17,863 nucleotides of DNA from assembly GCA_023301205.1 (NCBI GenBank), contig JALZVC010000273.1, forward strand, positions 1-17,863, given 5' to 3'. The first letter of the stretch is position 1. Each line of letters starts with the position of its first letter. The position numbers and the translations under genes were made by a program. A model generated the notes under the pieces. It saw only the letters and a list, made by a program, of their open reading frames with translations. It was not told where the DNA came from and did no database searches. Below, one piece after another: positions 7,807-15,128 of this stretch. The stretch comes from Flavobacteriaceae bacterium. Lineage in GTDB: Bacteria > Bacteroidota > Bacteroidia > Flavobacteriales > Flavobacteriaceae.

Positions 7807-9246
7807 TTGTTACAAGCTATAAAATATACACCTCTTTTTATATTTTTAATTCTAACCTTAACAACTGCCTTAAGTCAAGAGTCGCGATCAGAACAACCCT
7901 TACCTAATAGTTATGTTGTTGATACTACAAATAGCATAATTGTCTGGAATACTTCAGAAATTTTAAAGAGTGGAGATTGGTCTGCCATAAACTTTGGTGA
8001 CACTTTTACCCTAGATAGAAATACTACCTCATTTTCTGAAAAGGACACCCATATCTTATTTCATAACGAACTTTCGTATGAGCTTTATCTTACAGCTTAT
8101 CCTATTATACATATTACAACCCAAGGTGAAATAGTAAACGAATCTAAAAAAGCAGCAGAATTTCGTTATTACGATAAAGACACCACCTTTGTAAGTACTA
8201 TCGGAATTGAGCAGCGAGGTAATATATCTTTAACGTTTCCGAAGAAATCATTTGACATAGAATTTTGGGACAATGCAGTTACAAAAGAATCAAAAGATGT
8301 GAAAATTAATGGTTTACGCAACGATGATGATTTTGTGTTAGATGGTATGTATAATGAACCTTTGCGTATGCGGGCAAATTATTCTCAGAAATTATGGCGT
8401 AAGATAAATACACTTTCTTATGCTGATCAAGAACCAGCCGCAAAAAGTGGGATAGGGGAACAGTTTGTAGAGGTCTTTCTAAATAATGAATATCAAGGTA
8501 TATACTTAATGATTGACCAAGTAGATAGAAAACTGCTTGCGTTAAAAAAGAAAAAACTCGAAGTTGTGCGAGGTGAACTATATAAAGCTGCGCAATATAG
8601 AGGAGCGACAGAGTTTAAAGAAGCACCAGTATTCAAGTCGTCTTTGCCGCACTGGGGGGGCTTTAGACTAGAATACCCTAAAGCAGTTGATTATGTATAT
8701 TTCTTTGAAAACATACAGAAAACAACGGCATTTGTGGTAAATGCATCTCCAGAAGAGTTTGCAGCGAATTATGAAACCCATTTTAATGAACAAAATTTAA
8801 TTGACTATTACCTTTTTATCAATCTTTTGCGAGGTACCGACAATCTCGGAAAAAATTATTACATCGCTAAATATGATACGAATAGTCCTTATTTTATAGT
8901 CCCTTGGGATCTTGATGGAGTTTTAGGGACAGTAATTGACGGTCGTGAGATGAATATCACTACAGATATTTTAACTAACAATTTATTTACAAGACTTTGG
9001 GATGAAAACCCAAATGAATACCGAACCCGAGTAAAACAAAGATGGCAGAACTTGCGACAATCGCATTTTAGTGATGAATCGTTATTTACATCAATAAACA
9101 AACACATCGTTAAGTTTAATGAGGAGCATATTTTTGAACGTGAGTCCATACTATGGAAACAACCTCACAGTGAAGAGCAAGCACTATTTTTGAATACTTG
9201 GTTAAAAAAACGTCTTATATTCTTAGACACTCGCTTTTTAGAGTAA
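7807..9246 (+). CDS. Exported CotH-kinase-family protein
   Basis: A 479-residue protein of the CotH family, atypical kinase-fold proteins first known from Bacillus spore coats. The family landmarks are in order: GIEQRGNISLTFPKKSFDIE (133-152, the nucleotide-binding-loop region with PKKS), EVFLNNEYQGIYLMIDQVD (222-240), DNLGKN (345-350) and PWDLDG (366-371). D345 and D368, 23 residues apart, are the likely catalytic and metal-binding aspartates. The N terminus (about 1-23, ending ALSQ) is a signal peptide, so the protein should act outside the cytoplasm. No ATG is available; the frame opens at TTG (7807), and the good signal peptide right after it supports that start. A G7 tract near 8654 leaves the frame intact. 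It is co-transcribed with the secreted protein upstream. Kinase activity is inferred, as some CotH-like proteins may not phosphorylate proteins. Confidence 0.85.
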   Translation: MLQAIKYTPLFIFLILTLTTALSQESRSEQPLPNSYVVDTTNSIIVWNTSEILKSGDWSAINFGDTFTLDRNTTSFSEKDTHILFHNELSYELYLTAYPIIHITTQGEIVNESKKAAEFRYYDKDTTFVSTIGIEQRGNISLTFPKKSFDIEFWDNAVTKESKDVKINGLRNDDDFVLDGMYNEPLRMRANYSQKLWRKINTLSYADQEPAAKSGIGEQFVEVFLNNEYQGIYLMIDQVDRKLLALKKKKLEVVRGELYKAAQYRGATEFKEAPVFKSSLPHWGGFRLEYPKAVDYVYFFENIQKTTAFVVNASPEEFAANYETHFNEQNLIDYYLFINLLRGTDNLGKNYYIAKYDTNSPYFIVPWDLDGVLGTVIDGREMNITTDILTNNLFTRLWDENPNEYRTRVKQRWQNLRQSHFSDESLFTSINKHIVKFNEEHIFERESILWKQPHSEEQALFLNTWLKKRLIFLDTRFLE

Positions 9247-9268
9247 TCGTTGTTATTTACTCCATTTT
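9241..9268 (+). terminator. Possible weak terminator after the CotH-like gene
   Basis: A 6-bp stem (9241-9246 pairing with 9257-9262) with a 10-nt loop is followed two bases later by T6. It overlaps the end of the coding region. The stem is short, so this is tentative. The rest of the 144-nt gap to the next gene shows no other structure I can name. Confidence 0.3.
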
Positions 9269-9390
9269 TTGTCAATCTTCTTTTAAAAGCATATTTCTCT
9301 TCCAATTTTTTATAGATGTTTTAACATTTCAGAAATTTTAAACAGCTTTTATTTACTTAATTTCGACGAGTCATTTAAAACAAAATAAAT

Positions 9391-11853
9391 ATGAAGTACA
9401 AATTACTCTCTGTGTTCGCAGTTTTCTTTATGATCACGGCGTGCTCCTCACAAAAGGGAATTAAAAAAGGTAAGAGTGCATCTACCGAAACTCCTAAGAA
9501 AAAGGATAAAGATGCAATGAAATCTTACAAAGAGATAATTACAAAAGATGCAGTCTCAGACTCTGGTTTATTTACTGTCCATAAAGTAAAGAAAGATTAC
9601 TATTATGAAATCCCAGATACCTTATTTAATAAAGAGATGCTTATGGTATCTCGAATCGCTAAAACTGCCTCTAATTTAGGTTTTGGTGGAGGTAAAGCAA
9701 ATACACAAGTTTTACGTTGGGATAAGAGAGATGACCAAGTGTTACTTCGCGTTATTTCGCATCAAGTTTTTGCTGCAGACTCATTGCCTATTCATGAGGC
9801 CGTAAACAACTCAAATTTTGAACCTATTCTTTATGCATTTGATGTAGCTACTATTAGTAAAGATTCTACATCTACTGTAATCAAAGTAAACGATCTTTTT
9901 GCAACTGATGTAAAAGCGTTGGGGATGCCAGAATTTTTTAGAACTCAATATAGAGTATCTAATTTAGACAAGAAACGTTCTTACATAGATAGCATTAAAA
10001 GTTATCCTACAAACATTGAATCGAGACACGTAAAAACATATAATGCTAAAAGTCCACCAAGTAATGGGAGTATTGCTTCTATCACTCTAGAGATGAGTAC
10101 CTCGATGATATTACTCCCAGAAACACCTATGAAACGTCGTTATTTTGATGAACGTGTAGGGTGGTTTAGCAGAGGTCAAGTAGATTATGGTCTTGATAAT
10201 CAAGAAAGTAAAACAGTACGTTATTTAGATAGATGGAGATTAGAGGTAAAGCCAGAAGATCGTGCTGCTTATATGAGAGGTGAACTTGTAGAACCTAAAA
10301 AACAAATTGTTTATTATATAGATAGAGCCACTCCTGTAAAATGGAGAAAGTATATCAAGCAAGGTATTAATGATTGGCAAGTTGCTTTTGAAGCGGCAGG
10401 ATTTAAAAATGCAATAATTGCTAAAGATCCACCTACTGTTGAGGAAGACCCAGAGTGGTCACCAGAAGATGCTCGTTATTCTGTGGTACGTTACTTAGCG
10501 TCACCTATTCCTAATGCAAATGGACCGCACGTAAGTGATCCAAGAACAGGAGAGATTTTAGAGTCTGATATCAATTGGTATCACAATGTAATGACTTTAT
10601 TGCGTAACTGGTATTTTGTGCAAACAGCTGCTATTAATCCAGAAGCAAGAGGTGTTCAATTTAAAGATGAGATTATGGGACGACTAATACGTTTTGTATC
10701 TTCTCACGAAGTAGGACATACCTTAGGGTTACCACACAATATGGGAAGTTCTGTAGCTTTTCCAGTAGATTCTTTACGTGACCCAGAGTTTACTAAAGAA
10801 TTTGGTACGGCTCCATCTATTATGGACTATGCACGTTTTAATTATGTAGCGCAGCCTGGAGATGGAGATGTTGCTTTAATGCCTAACATTGGTGTGTATG
10901 ATAAATATTCGATAAGCTGGGGATATAGACAGATTTTTGATAAAACTGCAGAAGAAGAAAAACCAATCTTAGACCAGTGGATATTAGAACATGCGGGTGA
11001 TCCTATGTATCGTTTTGGTAGTCAACAGCGTGGTGTGATTGATCCAAGTTCTCAAACAGAAGATTTAGGTGATGACGCAGTAAAGGCAAGTAGATACGGT
11101 ATTATGAATCTAAAACGTATTGTTCCTAAACTTATAGAATATACTGCAGAAGATGGTAAAAGCTATGATGATTTAGGCACTATGTATGGCCAAGTTGTTG
11201 GTCAGTTTAATAGATATATGGGGCACGTAGCGGCTAACGTTGGTGGTGTATACGAGTATTACAAAACGTATGATCAAGACGGAGCAGTGTATACCCCAGT
11301 AGCTAGATCTAAACAACGTGAGAGTTTAATGTTCCTTAATGAGCAACTATTTGTTACGCCAAGATGGTTATTAGATCAGAATATTTTCAATAAAATCCAA
11401 TTTGCAGGAAGCGTTGACAATCTAAGAGCTTCACAAGTTAGAACATTGAACAGTGTTTTAGATTTTGGTAGAATGGCGCGTATGATTGAAAATGAAGCGG
11501 TACAAGGTGGACAAAGTTATTCATTGTTGAGTATGATGGATGATTTACGTAATGGTATTTTTACGGAGTTGTCAAGTGGAAATAGCATTGATACCTATAG
11601 AAGAAATTTACAGCGTGCCTATGTTGATCGATTAGAATTCTTAATGACAGAAAATCAAGGAGGAGGAAGATTTTTTAGCGGTACACGAGTAAATGTAAAT
11701 CAAAGTGATATCCGTTCAATTGCGAGAGCAGAATTAAAGCGCTTGCAAACAAGTACGACTGCTGCAGCTAGAAGAAACAGTGATACAATGAGTAAGATTC
11801 ACTTAGAAGATTTAAGCGAAAGAATTAAAATGATTCTAGAGCCAACAAAATAA
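9391..11853 (+). CDS. Zinc-dependent metalloprotease lipoprotein (DUF5117/DUF4953 type)
   Basis: A large exported metallopeptidase, 820 residues, of the DUF5118-DUF5117-DUF4953 architecture common in Bacteroidota. The N terminus is a lipoprotein signal ending ITAC (C18), followed by a lysine-rich linker to about residue 42. The zinc site is HEVGHTLGLPHN, with ligands H439, H443 and H449 and general base E440. That is the HExxHxxGxxH form of metzincin-type enzymes. The downstream SIMDY (M478) is the likely Met-turn. The N-terminal third is beta-rich and family-specific, and the C-terminal third is helical. The ATG at 9391 sits directly before the signal peptide. It is a single-gene unit ending in the terminator at 11898-11927. 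The substrate is unknown; scavenging or turnover of proteins in the envelope is inferred. Confidence 0.9.
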   Translation: MKYKLLSVFAVFFMITACSSQKGIKKGKSASTETPKKKDKDAMKSYKEIITKDAVSDSGLFTVHKVKKDYYYEIPDTLFNKEMLMVSRIAKTASNLGFGGGKANTQVLRWDKRDDQVLLRVISHQVFAADSLPIHEAVNNSNFEPILYAFDVATISKDSTSTVIKVNDLFATDVKALGMPEFFRTQYRVSNLDKKRSYIDSIKSYPTNIESRHVKTYNAKSPPSNGSIASITLEMSTSMILLPETPMKRRYFDERVGWFSRGQVDYGLDNQESKTVRYLDRWRLEVKPEDRAAYMRGELVEPKKQIVYYIDRATPVKWRKYIKQGINDWQVAFEAAGFKNAIIAKDPPTVEEDPEWSPEDARYSVVRYLASPIPNANGPHVSDPRTGEILESDINWYHNVMTLLRNWYFVQTAAINPEARGVQFKDEIMGRLIRFVSSHEVGHTLGLPHNMGSSVAFPVDSLRDPEFTKEFGTAPSIMDYARFNYVAQPGDGDVALMPNIGVYDKYSISWGYRQIFDKTAEEEKPILDQWILEHAGDPMYRFGSQQRGVIDPSSQTEDLGDDAVKASRYGIMNLKRIVPKLIEYTAEDGKSYDDLGTMYGQVVGQFNRYMGHVAANVGGVYEYYKTYDQDGAVYTPVARSKQRESLMFLNEQLFVTPRWLLDQNIFNKIQFAGSVDNLRASQVRTLNSVLDFGRMARMIENEAVQGGQSYSLLSMMDDLRNGIFTELSSGNSIDTYRRNLQRAYVDRLEFLMTENQGGGRFFSGTRVNVNQSDIRSIARAELKRLQTSTTAAARRNSDTMSKIHLEDLSERIKMILEPTK

Positions 11854-11897
11854 AAATTATTTTTTCTTCGAATCTGACTGCTGGTAGGCAGTAATTT

Positions 11898-11927
11898 AAA
11901 AACCTCGAGTATATGCTCGAGGTTTTT
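11898..11927. terminator. Bidirectional intrinsic terminator between the metalloprotease and rluE
   Basis: A 12-bp stem (11898-11909 pairing with 11916-11927) has a CCTCGAG core, a 6-nt loop, and a T-tract on the plus side mirrored by an A-tract on the other. It abuts the rluE stop codon and lies between convergent genes. Confidence 0.88.
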
Positions 11928-12500
11928 TTATGGAGTAATCGCTAAAAAATCTCCAGGGTTCATCTTTTCAATTTTAAATGTACCAATGCGAACTCGCGCT
12001 AATCTAAGTGTAGGAAAGCCAACCGCAGCAGTCATTTTTCTAATTTGTCTAAATTTCCCTTCAGTTACGGTAATAGAAACCCAAGAAGTAGGGCCGTGGC
12101 GATCGTCACGTATTCTTTGTTTGGTTGCAGGCAGAAGTGGTGTGTCAATAACCCGCGCCTTACATTTTTTGGTTTGATATAAAGCACCATTAATACTAAT
12201 CACTAAGCCGTTTTCTAATAGCGCTATTTCTTTTTCTGAAATAAGACCATCTACTTGTGCGTAGTATTCTTTTTCTATTCCGTTATTATTTACGGAGTAG
12301 CTATATGAACCGTCTGTAGTCAATAATAAAAGCCCTTCACTAGTTTCATCCAGTCTTCCTATTGCCATTATCCCTTCTGGGAAATCACCAAGCAATCCCA
12401 GAAATTTTTTGTTTCTAGCCTTACGATCGTTTGTCATAAACTGACTTACATAACCATAAGGTTTGTAAATTTTAAAATGAAAATGTTCTTTTTCTATCAA
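11928..12500 (-). CDS. rluE: 23S rRNA pseudouridine synthase RluE
   Basis: Isomerises one uridine of 23S rRNA (U2457 in E. coli) to pseudouridine. It belongs to the RsuA/RluE family but has no S4 domain, as in RluE. Landmarks are KPYGYVSQF near the N terminus, the catalytic motif GRLDETSEGL (catalytic D51 counted from the start chosen here), PTSWVSITVTEGKFRQIRKM and GFPTLRLARVRIG. No ATG precedes the essential KPY block. In-frame TTG codons occur at 12534-12536, 12519-12521 and 12498-12500. I chose the last (190 residues) because it gives the short lead-in usual for this family and because a TATCTTTG promoter element covers 12519-12526. The frame from the first TTG would give 202 residues. 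Function is firm; the exact start is uncertain. Confidence 0.88.
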   Translation of the reverse strand: MIEKEHFHFKIYKPYGYVSQFMTNDRKARNKKFLGLLGDFPEGIMAIGRLDETSEGLLLLTTDGSYSYSVNNNGIEKEYYAQVDGLISEKEIALLENGLVISINGALYQTKKCKARVIDTPLLPATKQRIRDDRHGPTSWVSITVTEGKFRQIRKMTAAVGFPTLRLARVRIGTFKIEKMNPGDFLAITP

Positions 12501-12518
12501 GCCTAAAAATCGTTTAGA

Positions 12519-12526
12519 CAAAGATA
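12519..12526 (-). promoter_or_regulatory. Candidate -7 element for rluE
   Basis: TATCTTTG on the minus strand matches TAnnTTTG exactly, but there is no TTG at the expected -33 distance. If used, transcription starts near 12512 and the leader to the TTG start at 12500 is about 12 nt. Confidence 0.4.
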
Positions 12527-12685
12527 TTAAAATCAACTTGAGCTTGCTGCATTCTACTTAATAACGTAAGCTACTATTTTGGCAATAAAAAAGGGAGTAA
12601 TTGTAAAATGTAGTATTTGTGAGTTAAAGCCCTGTTAATTAAACAATAACACAGTCTTATTTTTGTTATATTTTTGTAGTAAAAA

Positions 12686-12718
12686 ATTCAATTTCTAATT
12701 CAATTTCACCTTCAATTC
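12686..12718 (+). repeat. Short direct repeats upstream of the SF2 helicase gene
   Basis: ATTCAATTTC occurs at 12686-12695 and again at 12698-12707 (period 12), with a partial third copy TTCAATTC at 12711-12718. They cover the -33 region of the candidate promoter at 12723-12730. The repeat could be an operator or simply AT-rich low complexity. The rest of the 257-nt region between the two start codons (12501-12757) shows nothing else I can support. Confidence 0.35.
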
Positions 12719-12722
12719 GTTG

Positions 12723-12730
12723 TATATTTG
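12723..12730 (+). promoter_or_regulatory. Candidate -7 element for the SF2 helicase gene
   Basis: TATATTTG matches TAnnTTTG exactly and is followed by C, as is common in this phylum. The -33 position holds TTC rather than TTG. The ATG at 12758 would follow a leader of about 20 nt. Confidence 0.45.
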
Positions 12731-12757
12731 CAGCCTTATTTTATATAGACCCCGTGC

Positions 12758-14317
12758 ATGATTAAAGTAGATAATTCAATATTAGACAAACGTAGTGACA
12801 AGGAACTCTATAGTTACCAAAAAGGTGCTATAAACAAGATTTTCTCACTGTTTGATAATGAGCGAGAGGATTATCATTTATTGTATCAACTTCCTACAGG
12901 TGGGGGGAAGACGGTTATATTTTCTGAAATCGTTAGACAGTACTTAAAGAATCACAATAAGAAAGTTCTTGTTATGACACACCGTATAGAGCTTTGTAAG
13001 CAAACCTCAGGGATGTTAACAGAGTTTGGTGTTCCTAACAAAGTAGTGAATAGTACAGCAAATCTAGATGACCAATCTGAATTCAGTTGTTTTGTGGCAA
13101 TGGTAGAGACATTAAATAATAGATTGCACGATGAGCAGTTAGACATTTCTGATGTTGGTCTTGTTATTATTGATGAAGCCCATTACAACTCATTTACTAA
13201 ATTATTTAAATTCTTCGAAAAGTCCTTTATTCTGGGCGTTACAGCAACGCCATTGAGCTCAAATATCAAGCTCCCAATGAATGATAACTATGATGAGCTC
13301 ATTGTAGGAGAAACAATAGAGTCTTTAATAGAGAATGAATTTCTAGCCCGAGCACAAACCTATTCGTATAACGTAGGTCTTACCTCTCTAGAAGTAGGGG
13401 CAAATGGCGATTACACGGTAAAATCTTCAGAAGATTTATATACCACTAGTGATATGCTTAGCAAGTTGATGCAAGCCTATGAGGAGCGTAGTAAAGGGAA
13501 GAAAACGTTAATCTTTAATAATGGTATCAATACATCACTGTATGTGTATGATGCTTTTAAACACGCAGGTTATCCAATAATGCACTTGGATAATACGGCG
13601 ACAAAAAAACAACGAAAAAGCATATTAAAATGGTTTAAAGAAACACCAGACGCAATTTTATCATCAGTAAGTATCTTAACTACTGGATTTGACGAACCTA
13701 CTGTAGGCTCTATCATATTAAATCGTGCTACAAAATCCTTGACCTTATATTATCAAATGATAGGTCGTGGTTCACGTATATTAAATAGCAAAAACACATT
13801 TGATGTAATTGATTTAGGGAATAATTTTCATCGTTTTGGACCTTGGGGAGCAGATTTAGATTGGCAAGCTATTTTTAGATCACCTAATTACTATCTAGAA
13901 AACTTACTAGATGATAATGAAATAGAAAGCTATTTTAGGTATGAGATGCCAGATGAGTTACGCGCTGAGTTTGCAAAAACAGAAGATGTATCATTTGATA
14001 TTAAAAAAGCATACGTAGCATCTGTAAAAGATGGTGAAACTTCAAAGGTAATTCTAGAAAGATCCATCCATCAACACGCAACTATCTGTATTGAGAATAG
14101 TGAAGATGTTTTTGATGCGCTTGGATTAGCAAAAATGCTAGGGGATGACATAGATTTCAGGATAGAACGTTACTCAAAGTGCATAAGTAAAAGCACCTAT
14201 AATTTCATAGCGTGGTTAAAAAATGACTATCGCTTAAAATTACGCTCGTTTATTAGAGAAAACTTTGATAGTATGTTCGAAGAAATACACGGACATCCTC
14301 CAATAGAAGAAGATTAG
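12758..14317 (+). CDS. RadD/YejH-like superfamily 2 DEAH helicase
   Basis: ATP-dependent nucleic-acid helicase or translocase of 519 residues. The SF2 motifs are complete: YQKGAI near 20-25, Walker A PTGGGKT (46-52), motif Ia THRIELCKQ, DEAH (139-142), TATP (162-165), a second RecA domain with TLIFNNGI, TGFDEPTV, and motif VI QMIGRGSR (Q333-R340). The motif set is that of the RadD/YejH and Rad25-like group, linked to DNA repair in E. coli. Residues from about 395 to the end form an extension I cannot assign. It lacks the CxxC zinc-binding cysteines of E. coli RadD, and the protein is somewhat shorter. The ATG at 12758 fits the start of the homologous region. It is monocistronic, with a strong terminator downstream. 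A repair role is inferred from the family; no phage-defence or restriction gene is adjacent. Confidence 0.85.
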   Translation: MIKVDNSILDKRSDKELYSYQKGAINKIFSLFDNEREDYHLLYQLPTGGGKTVIFSEIVRQYLKNHNKKVLVMTHRIELCKQTSGMLTEFGVPNKVVNSTANLDDQSEFSCFVAMVETLNNRLHDEQLDISDVGLVIIDEAHYNSFTKLFKFFEKSFILGVTATPLSSNIKLPMNDNYDELIVGETIESLIENEFLARAQTYSYNVGLTSLEVGANGDYTVKSSEDLYTTSDMLSKLMQAYEERSKGKKTLIFNNGINTSLYVYDAFKHAGYPIMHLDNTATKKQRKSILKWFKETPDAILSSVSILTTGFDEPTVGSIILNRATKSLTLYYQMIGRGSRILNSKNTFDVIDLGNNFHRFGPWGADLDWQAIFRSPNYYLENLLDDNEIESYFRYEMPDELRAEFAKTEDVSFDIKKAYVASVKDGETSKVILERSIHQHATICIENSEDVFDALGLAKMLGDDIDFRIERYSKCISKSTYNFIAWLKNDYRLKLRSFIRENFDSMFEEIHGHPPIEED

Positions 14318-14373
14318 GCAGATTTAGTGCTCAGTAGCAGTCTCACAGTGAGCAAGCAGTACTAGTATCAAGT

Positions 14374-14421
14374 AAAAAAAGCCTTAGACATTTTAGGATT
14401 AAAATGTCTAAGGCTTTTTTT
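14374..14421. terminator. Strong intrinsic terminator after the SF2 helicase gene
   Basis: A long perfect stem of about 20 bp (14374-14394 pairing with 14401-14421) has a GCCTTAGACAT core, a 6-nt loop, and A- and T-tracts on the two sides. It lies between the helicase stop and the end of the decayed minus-strand gene and could serve both. The stretch 14318-14373 holds nothing further that I can support. Confidence 0.9.
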
Positions 14422-14436
14422 ATAATTTTGACATAC

Positions 14437-15048
14437 TTAAGGCTTACTTAACAACTCTACTAAAGTTTCTATATCAACAGCTATTTTTCCTTTTAAATTT
14501 ACAATGGCATTACTTACTGTGTCTAATTCTGGTATAACCGCTTTTATTTGACCTTTAATCTTTGGATTGTCTGCAAATCGAGTTATGCTGTATTTATAAA
14601 GACTTTTGTCTAATGCAGAAACCAAAGAATCACAGGTTGAGCACGTTGCCGTAACATAAAAAATGATAGGACTTTTAGTGTCTATTTTAACTGGTATTGC
14701 TTATTTGCGTAGTACTCTTCTATTAAGGCTATCACTTACAATTAAATCATACGTATAATTAGGTTCTTCTCCCTTATTACCATAATTATCATTAGGTTAA
14801 CTGTAGAAGTAGCAGGAATTCTTACTACTCTTGGTTTACGTGTATTTTGTCTAAAGCCAGAATCTTCATTGGTTAACGTTACATCTAAATATTGTAAATT
14901 TTCGTTAACACCAAAAAGCATATTGCGATTTTTTACGCGTTATTCTTCAATTTTTATTTCTTTAATTTGTGCCGAAATGTGCTAGAATGAAAAGAATAGC
15001 ACAGCGATAATAACAATATTTTTTTATTTGGTTTTTTAATCTAAACAT
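14437..15048 (-). pseudogene. Decayed secreted-protein gene with three stops and two frameshifts
   Basis: Stitching minus-strand frames together gives one plausible secreted protein of about 203 residues. An ATG at 15048 (MFRLKNQ) runs into a T7 tract at 15019-15025. Removing one base there continues into a signal peptide (IVIIAVLFFSF), which is interrupted by a TAG at 14982-14984. After HISAQIKEIKIEE comes a TAA at 14940-14942, then VKNRNMLFGVNENLQYLDVT and on to IPATSTVN. A second frameshift near 14795-14796 (repaired by one extra C on the coding strand) leads to NYGNKGEEPNYTYDLIV, a TAA at 14701-14703, and a clean C-terminal segment with TCSTCDS ending at 14437. Only the last 62 residues (from 14625) remain as an open frame beginning with ATG, and these are unlikely to be an independent gene. 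I do not recognise the family. The intact homologue would be an exported protein of unknown function with a CxxC motif. Confidence 0.8.
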
Positions 15049-15104
15049 AATGCTTTATATAGTTCTTAATAGAGCAAGGTTCTTCTTAACAATAATAGTT
15101 CTCG

Positions 15105-15112
15105 TACCTTTG
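15105..15112 (+). promoter_or_regulatory. Candidate -7 element for the DEAD-box helicase gene
   Basis: TACCTTTG matches TAnnTTTG exactly, followed by C, and lies 16 nt before the ATG at 15129, implying a leader of about 10 nt. No clear TTG is present at -33 (TTC-rich sequence instead). Confidence 0.45.
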
Positions 15113-15128
15113 CTGAAATTTTAAAGGC

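Noticed and set aside
12758..14317. SF2 helicase as part of a phage-defence island
   Set aside because: Neighbours are rluE, a decayed secreted gene and a DEAD-box helicase; there are no nuclease, methylase or integrase genes, and its base composition looks like its neighbours.
14318..14373. Possible hairpins (TGCTCA...TGAGCA) after the helicase stop
   Set aside because: The stem is only 6 bp with a 15-nt loop and no T-tract; the strong terminator immediately downstream explains the region.
14437..14625. 62-residue minus-strand open frame as an independent small gene
   Set aside because: It has no signal peptide or promoter of its own, and its frame continues upstream as the C terminus of the decayed secreted protein.
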